64,000 nt of DNA from Selaginella moellendorffii (lineage: Eukaryota; Streptophyta; Lycopodiopsida; Selaginellales; Selaginellaceae), in NCBI RefSeq assembly GCF_000143415.4, contig NW_003314303.1, positions 57,772 to 121,771 of the forward strand, in the 5' to 3' direction. The notes beneath the pieces are model-generated. The model saw nothing but the letters and a program-made list of their open reading frames with translations, was not told the origin of the DNA and did no database searches. Made by a program: the position numbers and the translations under genes. This document shows, piece after piece, positions 34,401 to 44,959 of this stretch (positions are counted from its first letter, which is position 1; each line of letters begins with the position of its first letter).

Positions 34401-34959
34401 CAATAAGGCTAGCTTTAACTCTCTTTAAGCTGGAGTTGAAGACAAAAGTTATAGATGCCCAATTTTTCTGCTTGTATATGCCTAGAAAAATTGTGACATG
34501 CTGCTAAAAAATGAGTTCTTTAAAAACCCAAGTAAGAATTTATTCAAAAGGAAAGAAGTTCAAAGTAGTTGATTGTGTTTTTCAAATAAACTCCATTCCT
34601 TTTTCTTTTGGACTTTTTTTTAAAAAATTACTAGTGAAACAATTTAAACTTAAGTTTCTTAGTAGTGTATGCCGTATTTCAATTTTAAACTCATCCCATG
34701 CTCTATAGCTTTGGTGACAGTTGAAAAACTATTTTTCTTGTGTAGTTTGGGCACTAAACCTCTACAATCGCAAGAAGAGTTCTTTCATTTAGTGTTGTCT
34801 AGGCTTAAAGCCTCTGCAATTATTAAAAAGATCTACTTGTGATTCTTAGTATTGGGACGCTTGGAATTCATAAGTAGTTTTCTCTTGGTTATTTTTCAAG
34901 CCAAAGAGTGACAACTTATCCTATTGTGGTTGTCAAAAGTGAGTAATACTTTTTTTGCT
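31481..34959 (-). other. Upstream internal region of the minus-strand element, no gene recognised
   Basis: AT-rich. Short minus-strand protein-like fragments occur (for example KEECLYAIYHTYQKIYF near 32900 and LPDEAVERLHAINIEQRVV near 33700), but I cannot assign them. The length between the 5' LTR and gag is unusual and may hide a further old insertion. Confidence 0.4.
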
Positions 34960-35379
34960 TGTACTCGTATTCTTGCCCTTACCTGCAAAATAGTGACAAA
35001 CAAACAAAAATGAGAACGTATGAAAAGAGAAATAAGAAGATTGAGAATAGAATAAAACTCAGCGTGTGGATAAGTAAGGATGAGTAAAGATAAGCATATG
35101 TCACTCTCTTAACTCTACTTTGCACAAATAATTATAAGCAAGAGAAAGATAGTTAATTCAATACAAATGCATACAATAGTGGGTAGGGGTTATTTTTCAG
35201 CATGTCTGACTGTTATTTATATACTACATGATTTTATAACTATTTTTAACTACTTCTTGCCTAGGTCAGGTTTTGCTTTTTTGGATGCCTAATCTTAAGC
35301 ATAATTCCATTTTCCTTAAGGTTTCTTCTTTTGTTTTGTCTGAGAAGATATACAAGATAAAACATTTACCTCTTCATCA
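34960..35379 (-). repeat. 5' LTR of the minus-strand element
   Basis: 420 bp, partner of 21125-21533. On the minus strand it begins TGATGAAGAGG and ends CGAGTACA. No standard primer site is visible next to it. Confidence 0.75.
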
Positions 35380-35431
35380 GTATTTATTTTTATAAATAAA
35401 CATAAAAATGTTAGTAAATACTAAATTCAAA

Positions 35432-35697
35432 TGTCAAGACCCCCAACAAAATCAAGACTGGAAAATGCAAAAGACAAAGAGAAAAGCTAGTGGAAACGAA
35501 GAACAAACCTTAGACTGGCGTTGATTAAAATTGTGGAGAAATGGAACAAGCCTAACCTATATATACTATAGGTTGATGAAACTCCACCACTCTTGGATCA
35601 AGGATGGCCTAAATATAGCTGAGGTTGAAGAGGCGCCACGTCATCATCAAGAATGTGGTTCGAGACTCAAGAATCGTACGGGAAATTAGAAAGTCAG
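35432..35697 (-). repeat. Truncated LTR, minus orientation
   Basis: Begins TGTCAAGACCCCC and follows the 42239-42593 LTR collinearly, with the TATATACTATAGG and CGCCACGTCATCATC words. It breaks off inside the fold-back. Confidence 0.8.
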
Positions 35698-35798
35698 GAA
35701 GACTGACTCTCGAGACACTTCCCTATTCCTGACTCTCTAATTTCTTGTACGATTCCTGAGTCTCGAGCCACATTCCTAATGATGATGTGGCGCCTCCT
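35628..35798. repeat. Large fold-back (about 70-bp arms)
   Basis: The left arm starts GAGGCGCCACGTCATCATCA and the right arm ends ATGATGATGTGGCGCCTC. The arms are reverse complements over about 70 bp with a handful of mismatches, separated by roughly 28 bp. Both arms are LTR sequence in opposite orientation. Confidence 0.85.
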
Positions 35799-36650
35799 CA
35801 GTCTCAGGCCTGGTAATCCTGCCTTCGATCAACAAGATCAAGTTATCCTCGATCTTGATCGGCTTCAAGTTATGGCAATTTCCCTGGCCCCTCAAAACTC
35901 CTCCTTGATGGATGCGATCAGAAACAATATCTAATCCGATGATCTCGCTAGCAACATTTTCCCCCATCTTCAGGCTGGACACCCAGTGACTCCTGACTGC
36001 CGGCAATTTGACGAGTTTGAGTTCTTAGATGACTTATTGTACCGTGGGGATCAGCTTTACGTTCCTGAAGGTGATGCTCGAAGGTTGGTCCTAATGGCGT
36101 GCCACAATAACCTGATTGCTGGTCACTTCGGCATTGCAAAAACTTATGAGCTAGTTGCACGGGACTTTTGGTGGCCTCACATGGACAATTACATCAAAGC
36201 TTTTGTTACCTCTTGTGACACTTGCGCCCGAAATAAGGTACCTCACCACCTTCCTTCAGGTTTGCTTCATTCCCTCCTGGTCCCTTCAGGTCCTTGGGAA
36301 TCCATCTCTATGGATTTCTTGAGTGATCTTCCGAGTTCTAGAGGCTTCAACAACATTTTAGTCATGGTGGATCACTTCACAAAGATGGCTCACTTCTTGC
36401 CGTGTACCAAGGAGTTTTCGGGTGAGGACATGGCAAAATTGGTATTCAAGGAAATTTTCCGACTTCATGGAATTTCTGTAGATGTGGTTTCGGATCGGGA
36501 ACCTTAGTTCATCTCTCATTTCTGGCAACGGTTTTTGCAGCTTCTTGGAGTGAAGGCCAACCTCTCTTCAGCATATCATCCTCAAACTGATGGACAGTCC
36601 AAGCAAACGATTCAGACATTGGAATAATTCTTGAGGTGCTTCATCAACTA
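35799..36650 (+). pseudogene. Integrase of the plus-strand copy
   Basis: An open run at 35986-36507 holds GHFGIAKTYELVARDFWWP and CDTCARNK of the HHCC-type zinc region (His and Cys in usual spacing), ISMDFLSDLP (first catalytic Asp) and VVSDREP followed by a stop (second Asp). After the stop, SSAYHPQTDGQSKQTIQTLE follows, where Lys stands in place of the third catalytic Glu. The domain order is normal for Ty3/gypsy. One premature stop and the lost Glu make it non-functional. Confidence 0.85.
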
Positions 36651-37170
36651 TCATTAGGATAACTAGTTCGATATCCTTCCCCTTGCTGAGTTCTCCTATA
36701 ACAACTCTGTTCACTCCTCTCTTCGAATTTCCCCCTTCTTTGCAAACTCTGGCTGAAATCCCTGATTCAATCTCTCACTTCCTTCTCCATCCGAATCCTC
36801 TCATTCAAATCCCCACTCTGAGGCATTTGTCTCCAACCTCCAGGAAATCCACAACTCCATCTCCTTCCACCTCCATCATGCTCATGAATCTCACAAAACA
36901 TTTGCCAATGTCCATCGTCAGGATTATCCCCCTTACAATATCGGGGATAAAGTCTAGCTCCTCAGGCGAAATATCTCCACCACCAGGCCCTGTATAAAAC
37001 TTGATTTCAAACGTCTCGATCCTTTCCCTATCACTGCCATCATTAATCCTGTCACTTATCGCCTTGCACGTCCCTCCTCATATTAAATTCACCCTGTTTT
37101 TCACTCCTCTCTCCTTGAGCCTTATATTCCTAGTCCTATTCCAAATCGGGTCATTCCTCCGCCTCCACCA

Positions 37171-37455
37171 GTGCAGCTCGAAGATGGGTCTGAATACGAG
37201 GTTCAGGACATCCTTGATTCCAAGATTTCACGATCTAAACTCTACTATCTAGTCGACTGGAAGGGTTATGGACCTAAGGAACGCACTTGGGAACCTGCAG
37301 ACAACCTGATTCATTCTCTTGACCTTGTTCATGACTTCCATTGCCGCTATCCTTCTCGTCCCAGTCCTCATTCTTTTTCTCTATCTCCCATCCCTTGCCG
37401 CTCATCTCATCCTCCTCTTTGTTCTCGTTCATATCCTCGTTCCACTTGTTCTTGA
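37171..37455 (+). pseudogene. Chromodomain at the pol C-terminus
   Basis: Open frame with YEVQDILDSKISRSKLYYLV, then DWKGYGPKERTWEPADNL, a complete chromodomain (aromatic residues Y, W, Y and the TWEP motif in place). In chromoviruses it tethers integrase to methylated histone tails and steers insertion into heterochromatin. It is followed by a Ser/Pro-rich tail and a stop just before the polypurine tract GAGGAGGAGG (37456-37465). The upstream linker frame has stops. Confidence 0.85.
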
Positions 37456-37467
37456 GGAGGAGGTGTT

Positions 37468-37827
37468 GTCAGGAATCCCCCAATTCTTGCCATATTCTTG
37501 ACTCTCTCCGGATTCCTGACCTGCAGACCACATTCCTGACTCTCGAGACACTTCCCTATTCCTGACTCTCTGATTTCCTGTACGATTCCTGAGTTTCGAG
37601 CCACATTCCTAATGATGATGTGGCACCTTCTTGACTTTAGCTATATTTAGGCTGTCCTTGATACAAGAGTGGTGAAGCTTCATCAACCTATAGTATATAT
37701 AGGTTAGCCTTGTTCCATTTCTCCACAATCTGAATCAACACCAGTCTAAGGCTTTTTCTTTGTTTCCACTAGCTTTTCTCTTTGTCTTTTGCATTTTCCA
37801 ATTTTGATCTTGTTGGGGGTCTTGACA
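37468..37827 (+). repeat. LTR of the plus-strand copy, 360 bp
   Basis: TGTCAGGAATC.. to ..GGTCTTGACA, preceded by a polypurine tract. A TATA-like TATATATA lies at 37694-37701 and an ACGT-type promoter core is decayed. It joins directly to the truncated end of the minus-strand copy at 37828. Confidence 0.85.
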
Positions 37828-38930
37828 AATGCAAGGATATAAGTGATAGGATTAATGATGGTAGTGATAGGGAAAAGACCAAGGCATTTGAAATCGAGTT
37901 TTGGACATGGCCTGGTAGTGGAGATATTTCGCCTGAGGAGACAAACTTTATCCCCGATATTGTAAGGGGAACAATCCTGACGATGGACATTGACGAAAGT
38001 TTTGTGAAATTCTTGAGCATGATGGAGGTGTAAGGAGATGGAGCTCTGGATTTCCTGGAGGTTGGAGACAAATGCCTCAGAGTGGGGATTTGAACAAGAG
38101 GATTCAAATGGAGAAGGAAGTGAGAGATTGAATCAAGGATTTCGGCCAGAGTTTGCAAAGAAGGGGGAAACTCAAATGGAGGAGTGAACAGAGTTGTTAT
38201 AGGAGAACTCAGTAAGGGGAAGGATATCGAACCAGTTATCCTAATGATAGTTGATGAAGCACCTCAAGAATTGTTCCAATGTCTGAATCGTTTACTCGGA
38301 CTGTCCATCAGTTTGAGGATGATATGCTGAAGAGAGGTTGGCCTTCACTCCAAGAAGCTGCAAAAACCGTTGCCAGAAATGAGAGATGAACTAAGGTCCC
38401 CGATCCGAAACCACATCTGCAGAACTCCCATGAAGTCAGAAAATTTCCCTAAGTACTAATTTTGCCATGTCCTCGCCTAAAAACTCCTGGTACATGGCAG
38501 GAAGTGCGCCATCTTTGTGAAGCAATCCACCACAACTAAAATGCTATTGAAGCCTCCAGAACTTAGAAGATCACTCAAGAAATCCATGGAGATGGATTCC
38601 CAAGGACTTGAAGAGACCAGGAGAGAACGAAGCAAATCTGAAGGAAGGTGGTGAGGTACCTTATTCATGGTGCAAGTGTCACAGGAGGTAACAAAAGCTT
38701 TGATATAGTCATCCATGTGGGGCCACCAAAAGTCCCATGCAACCATCTCATAGGTTTTCACAATGCTGAAGTGACCAATAGTCGGGCTATCGTGGCACGC
38801 CATTAGAACCAACCTTCAAGCATCACCTTCAGGAACGTAAAGCTGATCCCCACGATACAACAAGCCATCTAAAAACTCGAATTCATCAAATCACCGGCAG
38901 TCGGGAGTCACTGTGTGTCCAGCCTGAAGA
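37828..38930 (-). pseudogene. Integrase and C-terminal linker of the minus-strand copy (truncated)
   Basis: Open frame 38812-38477 reads GHFSIVKTYEMVAWDFWWP, CDTCTMNK and ISMDFLSDLL (first catalytic Asp). Beyond a frameshift, SSAYHPQTDGQSE followed by a stop keeps the catalytic Glu that the plus copy lost. The copy ends at 37828 within the linker before the chromodomain, which is absent. Confidence 0.8.
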
Positions 38931-39132
38931 TGGGGGAAAATGTCGCTGGTGAGGTTGTCGGATTGAAGATTGTTTCTGATCGCATCCATCAAAGAGAGTC
39001 CTAAGGGGCCAGGGAAATTACCATAACATAAAGCCGATCAGGACTGAGGATAACCTGATCCTGTTGATCAAAGGTAGGATTACTAGGCCTGAGACTGAGA
39101 TAGGAGCGCCTTGAAAGAGCATTAGGAAGGCC

Positions 39133-39501
39133 CTAAAGGTTTCCAAGTCTGTACTTGATAACAAAGTCAAATTGATTTAGCAATTGTGCCCACCTTGCCT
39201 GACGACGGCTCAAAACTCTGGAAGTGGCAAAGTACTCAAGATTTTTGTGATCCGTCCAAACTGTTATTTGGTGGCTTGCCCCCTCCAAGAAATGATGCCA
39301 CTTTCCAAAGGAATCCACAATGGCAAGGAGCTCTTTGTCATGGATTTTGTAATTGATCTCCGTAGGCTGGAATTTCTGAGAATGGAAAGTGACTGAATGA
39401 AATTCCTGATCCGCTCCGAGTTGAGACAGCATAGCACCGATAGCAAAGTCAAAGGCATCTACCTCGATGAAGAAAGGTTGTGAAGGATCAGTGTGGATCA
39501 A
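39133..39501 (-). pseudogene. RNase H of the minus-strand copy
   Basis: 122 open codons: PFFIEVDAFDFAIGAMLSQ (first acidic residue retained), EINYKIHDKELLAIVDSF and VWTDHKNLEYF, the standard RNase H order, with catalytic Asp/Glu positions retained. Confidence 0.85.
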
Positions 39502-39543
39502 GACGGGAGTAGAACTGAAGGCCGTCTTGAGTGTGTCGAAGGC

Positions 39544-40480
39544 CTACTTGGTAACAACAGACCAAGAAAAGGGAACATCCTTGCGAGTGAGATGCATGAG
39601 AGGAAGGACAATGTCGGAGTAGTGAGCAATGAATTTGTAGTAGAAATTGGTGAAGCCAAGGAAAACCTGAACATCCGACATTGATTGTGGAGGCTCCCAT
39701 TCAAGAATAGTCTTGACTTTGGCAAGATCCATTGTAATACCCTCAGGAGTGACAATGTACCCAAGGAACTCCACAGACTCCTGATCAAAAGAACATTTTT
39801 TAAACTTCACGGATAGGCCGTGTTCCCGCAGCTTCACCAACACCTTGCGCACATGCTTGTCATGTTCCTCTTGAGTTTTTGAGTAGATGAGGATGTCGTC
39901 AAGGTAGACAATCACCATCTGATCAAGAAACTCCAGAAAGACGTTGTTTGCCATGTGTTGGAAAACTGCTGGAGCATTTGCAAGCCAAACGGCATAACAG
40001 TGTACTCGAAGTGGCCATAGCGGGTTCGGAACGCAGTCTTCCATTCATCACCAGGCCAGATCTGGATGCTCCACGGAGGTCGATCTTGGTGAAGAAGTGG
40101 GCACCGCCAAGGCATTCTAATAGGTTCGAAATCAGAGGCAACAGATAACAGTTCTAAATAGTCACCGTGTTCAAACCTTGGTAGTCGATGACTAACTGCA
40201 AACTTCCATCCTTCTTCTTGAAAAAGAAGACAGGTGCTCCAACCGGGGACTGAATGCTGAATGTATCCTGAGGCAAGGTTCTCGTCCACGTACTCTTTGA
40301 GGGCCTTAAGCTCGAATGGGGATAACCCATAGATAGACTCCCACAAAGGTGATGCTCCTTCCTGTAAATCAATGGGACAGTCGTAAGGCCGATGAATAGG
40401 CAGTACACCAACTTTTTTCTTGTCAAACACATCCCCAAAATCATGATACTTCTTAGGAAGACTGACAGGAGAAACATGCA
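39544..40480 (-). pseudogene. Reverse transcriptase of the minus-strand copy
   Basis: Segments in two frames: [20 protein letters not shown], then (frame change) [19 protein letters not shown] and FFTKIDLRGA (first catalytic Asp), FEYTVMPFGL, and VIVYLDDILIYS with the YLDD active site, followed by FLGYIVTPEGI and FLGFTNFYYKFI. At least two frameshifts. Order and spacing match Ty3/gypsy RT. Confidence 0.88.
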
Positions 40481-40974
40481 AAGCAAAAAGGAAAACAGGT
40501 TCTTCGTGAAGGAATTCATTCATAGTGATTGTGGAGATAGGAGGAGGCATACGACTGAATGGAATGATGAAACGAGGATATTGTCCAGTGTAAGATGGAA
40601 GAGAGGGGAAAGAAGCAGGTGAAAACTTCGTAAAGTCAAGAATAGAACCCCAATTTGAGTTTAGGGAACTTTTCCTGATTCGGACTCGATGAACAGTAGG
40701 GGAAGACGTGGGAGATGGTGACATGGGAGAGACAAGCTGTAATTCCTTCCAACAGATCTGAGGCTGGTGCAGTTGGAACAAAAGAAGGCTAAGCACCACA
40801 GGGGAGGACTTGTTGTTGATGATGTTGAAGGCAATATCAGTGACGGTGGACAAATGTGTACTCAAATGGGCAACATTTCCCTAAGTCCAAAAGATGGAGA
40901 CACAAAATGCCCACCAATGCCTTCAGCCCTTAGATCCCATATGGTAGGAGAAAGAGGAACATGATGTCAAGCAA

Positions 40975-41035
40975 CAAAGTCCATGTCCATGAAGCAGGAA
41001 GTTGCACTTGAGTCCAATAGCACTAGAGCTTTGAG
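40975..41035 (-). pseudogene. Aspartic protease relic of the minus-strand copy
   Basis: The minus strand reads ALVLLDSSATSCFMDMDFVA, the retropepsin active site, with DSSA where DSGA is normal. It lies between the gag zinc knuckle and RT as expected. Confidence 0.75.
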
Positions 41036-41263
41036 TCCTGATTGTCCGGTGAAAGAAAAGAGACATGGGATGCAGAAGTTGTAGGAATTGGTGGTGACTT
41101 TAATGAAAGGTGGTGAGGAGCTTGATAAAGAAGAAAAGTGATTTTTTTCAGGAAGTCCAAATAGACAACTCCTACTCTATTTGGACAGGGTCGTTTCCCA
41201 ACTACAATAGAGGTGGACCTTGAGGCAGAGTGAACTTGAGCAGTCAGGGAGGCTTCTTGGGAC

Positions 41264-41308
41264 ACACAGCTGCTTTGTGATTAAGATCGGCACAGTAGAG
41301 GCAAAGAT
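41264..41308 (-). pseudogene. Gag zinc knuckle of the minus-strand copy
   Basis: CLYCADLNHKAAVC fits CX2CX4HX4C and sits in the usual place between capsid and protease. Confidence 0.8.
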
Positions 41309-41477
41309 TATAAGATACTCGATGTTGCTTCTCAGCAGGACTTAACTTCCCTTTGATGAGTTGGGGAGTACTAGAGATATCCATCAGGACTGGAGCAGTA
41401 AGTTTAGGAGTATGCCCCAAAGACTCAAGCTGGAATTCCTGAGTCTGGGACGGGAAAATGGCAGTGCGGTGACTTTC

Positions 41478-42143
41478 CTAATGACATTCAAAGAGACAAT
41501 TGTCACATCGAATAGCTTTGTTGATGGCGTCCGACAGGTTCGTGGGATCCTCCATGGTGAGCAACAAATACTTGACACCGTTGTTGAGGCTGAAACGAAA
41601 TTGATCAATCAAGGCCCACTCATCCCACTGAGTGTCCAAGGCAAGGAGTTGGAACTCCACAGCATAGATCGAGGCAGGACGAGACCCTTGAGAGAGACAT
41701 CTTATCTTTGTGGTGGCAGCCCAAACTCGATCTGTCTCGCCAAAACATGCTTCGAGCTTTTCTTTGAACAGCTGAAGATCCATCAACTCCAGAACCACGA
41801 CCCCTTTCATGCTCTTCTCTAGGAGAGGAGAAAACCATGACAAAGCTGCACCTTTGAGTAGTGTCCCAATCACGCCGATTTGAGACTCGGGAGTGGGGTA
41901 CTGCCAATGTTGAAGTGTGAAGATCAGCTCCATCTGGTTCAGGAATCCACGAAGCTCCAAACGCTTTCCTGAGAACTTCGCCGGGAAACCCACCTTTGGT
42001 TCAGGAACTCTACTTGATCCTTAAGCTGAAAGTGAAGCAAGCTCTTGTTGCATGTGAAGAAGGGTCGCCTTCAGTTCGGTATTCTCAAACTTAATTTTTG
42101 CAAGGACCTCGCCAAAGACATTAGGATGGCTTAGAGACTCCAT
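41478..42143 (-). pseudogene. Gag (capsid) of the minus-strand copy
   Basis: Begins MESLSHPNVFGEVLAKIKFE followed by a short coiled coil (ELKATLLHMQQELASLSA) and one stop. An open run of 171 codons then starts at PEPKVGFPAKFSG and includes LRGFLNQMELIF, AALSWFSPLLEK and FKEKLEACFGE, which match the retrotransposon gag domain. The single stop would prevent full translation. Confidence 0.8.
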
Positions 42144-42238
42144 CGGCAAAGAAGAAAGAAAAGGGGGGAAAAAGGCAAAAGCAGTCAAACAATCAAAATG
42201 AGCTAAAACAAAAGCAAAAAACACAATCTGAATCAAAC

Positions 42239-42593
42239 TGTTAAGACCCCTAACAAGATCAAGATTGGAAAATGCAGAAGATAAAGAGAAAAGCTAGTGG
42301 AAACGAAGAAGAAGCTTTAGCCTGGCATTGATTTAGATTGTGGAGAAATAGAACAAGACTAACCTATATATACTATAGGTTGATGAAACTACACCTTTCT
42401 TGGATCGAGAATGTCCTAAATATAGCTAATGTCGAAGAAGCGCCACGTCATCATCAAGAATGTGGTTCGAGACTCAGGAATCGTACGGGAAATCAGAGAG
42501 TCAAGAATAAGGAAGCGTCTCGAGAGTCAGGAATATGGTCTGTGGGTCAAGAATCTAGTCAGGAATGTGGCAAGAATTGGGAGATTCCTGACA
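42239..42593 (-). repeat. 5' LTR of the minus-strand copy, 355 bp
   Basis: On the minus strand TGTCAGGAATC.. to ..GGGTCTTAACA, homologous to 37468-37827. It carries a TGACGTGGC (ACGT-core) motif near 42443-42451 and a TATATATA near 42364-42371. No standard tRNA-Met primer site follows it. Confidence 0.85.
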
Positions 42594-44319
42594 TAAAACA
42601 ATAAAGTTAATTCTAGTCTAAAATGATATTATTATAAATTACCTTTACATTATGGAATTTAAAATTCTAGTTCCTCAATACAAGAAATCTTAGAAAAATT
42701 ATATATTTATATCATTGTAGTTTGAAATTTTGATAATTTATAAACTTATTATAATTAATTTAAATTTAGATATATAATTTTAAATAAAGAAAAGTCATTC
42801 ATATTTTGTTTTACTGGTGTTTCTTTTTCAGACTTTAACACTAACATATATTTAGTCTACTCAATCAAGTTCTAATGAATGATTTTTATTGTTATAATAT
42901 ACCAAAGAACAAACAGCTATATTAATTAGTAGAAAATTTTATTGAATTAAAAAAATTAAGTTTTGATATAAATTTGAAAATATAACCTTTTATATATTAA
43001 TAATCTATTATTAGGCATATTTCTATATTCACAGCTTAAATAATATTATACTAAATTTTTAAATTGATATTTGAGTGATTCTCCTATTATGAACACTACT
43101 AAAACTCACTTTTCCACTTAGCTATTTTCAGTAGAAATATTATTCATAAAAAGTGAATTTTTCTAAAAATATTCATATCTCAAATGTTATTCAATTTGAA
43201 AATATTTTTATCATAATATTTTAAAAAAACTTTTTTTTGTTTTTCTTATTTTTAATCAATCTCTCTTGCGATCCTTATCTAAAGTTAAGTTTGTTAAGTG
43301 TGTGTATATTATGGTACAATATTTTTGGAGAAATGCCTAATATAGTGATATAAAAAAGGGCTAAAATGATTAAATTTTACTATTTTTTAATGATAAATTT
43401 ATTATTTTTATATTTATATTATAGTAGTACTTGTGATTATCATTAAAAAACTTCCAATGTTTTAATATTTTGCATTTTGAAGATTTTTCCTGATTAAATT
43501 GCTTTAGATAGGATTTTTATGGATTAGTCAGCAAAAGTAATTATTCATTTAACTATATGAGTTTTTCTTATTTGCATGAACTGTCTTCAATTTCAATTTT
43601 AGGTTGCAAAATATATGGTATTGTTCAATATAATCAATTAACAATCAAATAAGCAAACATAAATGTACTTTGCAACTTGATAGGCTATGTGAATTTTGAA
43701 CAACACTGTCAAAATTTAACTACAACTCCATATCTATGACTAGCAGCTGCACCATCTATAATTATAGCCACTATTTATCCAAGTTGATTTTTATTTTTTG
43801 AAAAAGAGTAAAAATGTTAGTAAAAATATCATTAATTTTTCACTTTTCACTACTACCATCCTAATAAAGTTTAATAAAGTTATTATCTTCTAGGAATTGC
43901 ATGTAAGAAATTACATGCAATTCTAGAGTTCAAATAGTGCTTTATTGATGATTATAGAGTTGGAAGGGTAATGGACTTTGATAATTGAACATTGAAATGA
44001 GGTGTTAGGTTCCTTTTGAATCCTATATATAAGATTAATATCTCCTTGAATAATTACAAAATTATTAAAGGTAATCTTTCAATTTTAGTGGTCATGTAAC
44101 TTTAAGATTTGTCTTGATCCCAGCTTTAAACGAGCATAATGCAACCTGGCAATCAGGAACCTCTTTAAATTTGCCAATAAATGATTTACCATTTTTTCCT
44201 TAATCATATAATTCTTTCAACTTTATTCTTTTAGAGTTATCTAATATTTTTATAGTTTCCACTAAATCCAAGGACCTAATGTTCACTTTTTCATAGTTGT
44301 TATTAGCAAGGTAAGTGTA
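42594..44319. other. Very AT-rich spacer, no gene
   Basis: No ORF above 60 codons and no recognised repeat except the hairpin at 43889-43927. Confidence 0.5.
43889..43927. repeat. Near-perfect 17-bp hairpin
   Basis: TCTAGGAATTGCATGTAA, loop GAAA, TTACATGCAATTCTAGA. One unpaired G is the only defect. Confidence 0.8.
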
Positions 44320-44399
44320 AAAACTTTGAGTTCTTTACTTCATGGTTAAATATTTCTTAGCTATCAAGGGGTTAAGTAATAGTTAGATTAGTGGAAGTG

Positions 44400-44576
44400 T
44401 ATAAATAATTAAAGAGAACAATTTTAAAAATGATCCATGAAGTTCAAATATAGAAAGAAAAAGTTTATGAATAAAAGTGCACCCTGTTTTTCATTTAGGT
44501 TAAGTGTCATTAGGTTTGAATAGTACTATATTGAGCGACCTCTCAAAAAGTTTAAATTTAAGAATTTACATTTGGT
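44400..44576 (+). repeat. Dispersed LTR-like repeat, copy 3, with primer-site-like end
   Basis: Matches copies at 10865, 14150 and 44960. It ends GAATTTACA and is followed by TTTGGTATTA, which looks like an LTR end plus primer site, so this is probably a 5' LTR relic. Confidence 0.6.
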
Positions 44577-44628
44577 ATTAAATAAGGTCTTAGGTCCGAC
44601 TCTATTGATTAGCTAAAGGATTTACACT

Positions 44629-44828
44629 ATATGCTAAAATTAACATTTAGCAACGGTTCAATTTGTCTCTAGCTAAACTTGTTAAAAGAATGGGGTTCTT
44701 AAAAGAGTTATAGCTCTTATCTTCCCTAACCATATGCTAAGATTGACATTTGGCAAGAGTTGAGTTTGCCTCTAGTTGGGCTTGACCCAAAATGTAAAAT
44801 GTTAAAAGAGTTACAACTCTCAGCTTTC
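44629..44828 (+). repeat. Tandem duplication, two units of about 97 bp
   Basis: 44629-44725 and 44732-44828 share ATATGCTAA.ATT.ACATTT and the later words CTCTAG and TTAAAAGAGTTA, in the same order and spacing. Confidence 0.7.
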
Positions 44829-44959
44829 ATTTATGAAAATGTAAATTTACATAGAAGTGCTAATTAAGGGGTAGAATGTCAAGAGAGTGGGGCTCTCAAA
44901 AAAGTTGTGGCTCTCAACTTTCGTTCACGAGGGCATGAACTTGTAATGAAACATGGTGG

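Larger units (their letters stand above)
21125..35379 (-). mobile_element. Old minus-strand Ty3/gypsy element (Athila/Tat-like RT), split by a young insertion
   Basis: Terminal direct repeats 21125-21533 and 34960-35379 begin TGATRA and end GTACA on the minus strand. CATGGGGGAA next to the left LTR (minus strand, about 21534-21543) fits a polypurine tract, which places the 3' end on the left. In minus-strand order there are gag (about 31480-31030), zinc knuckles (about 23585-23440), RT (22945-22490) and RNase H (about 22500-22140). All are full of stops. The FMDDFSVF form of the RT active site is typical of the Athila/Tat branch, so that placement is inference. The five flanking bases (CTATC, GTATT) do not match, so no target duplication is claimed. 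I saw no integrase. Confidence 0.65.
35432..42593. mobile_element. Chromovirus-type Ty3/gypsy complex: two inverted partial copies sharing LTRs
   Basis: Three LTRs of one family are present: 35432-35697 (minus, truncated), 37468-37827 (plus) and 42239-42593 (minus). Between the first two lies a plus-strand pol 3' part (integrase, chromodomain). Between the last two lies a minus-strand gag-protease-RT-RNase H-integrase copy that stops at 37828, before its own chromodomain. The flanking bases TCAAA (35427-35431) and TAAAA (42594-42598) are a possible 4/5 target duplication of the whole complex. All coding parts contain stops or frameshifts. Confidence 0.75.

Noticed and set aside
41361-41822. 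153-codon plus-strand ORF
   Set aside because: Antisense shadow of the retrotransposon gag on the minus strand.
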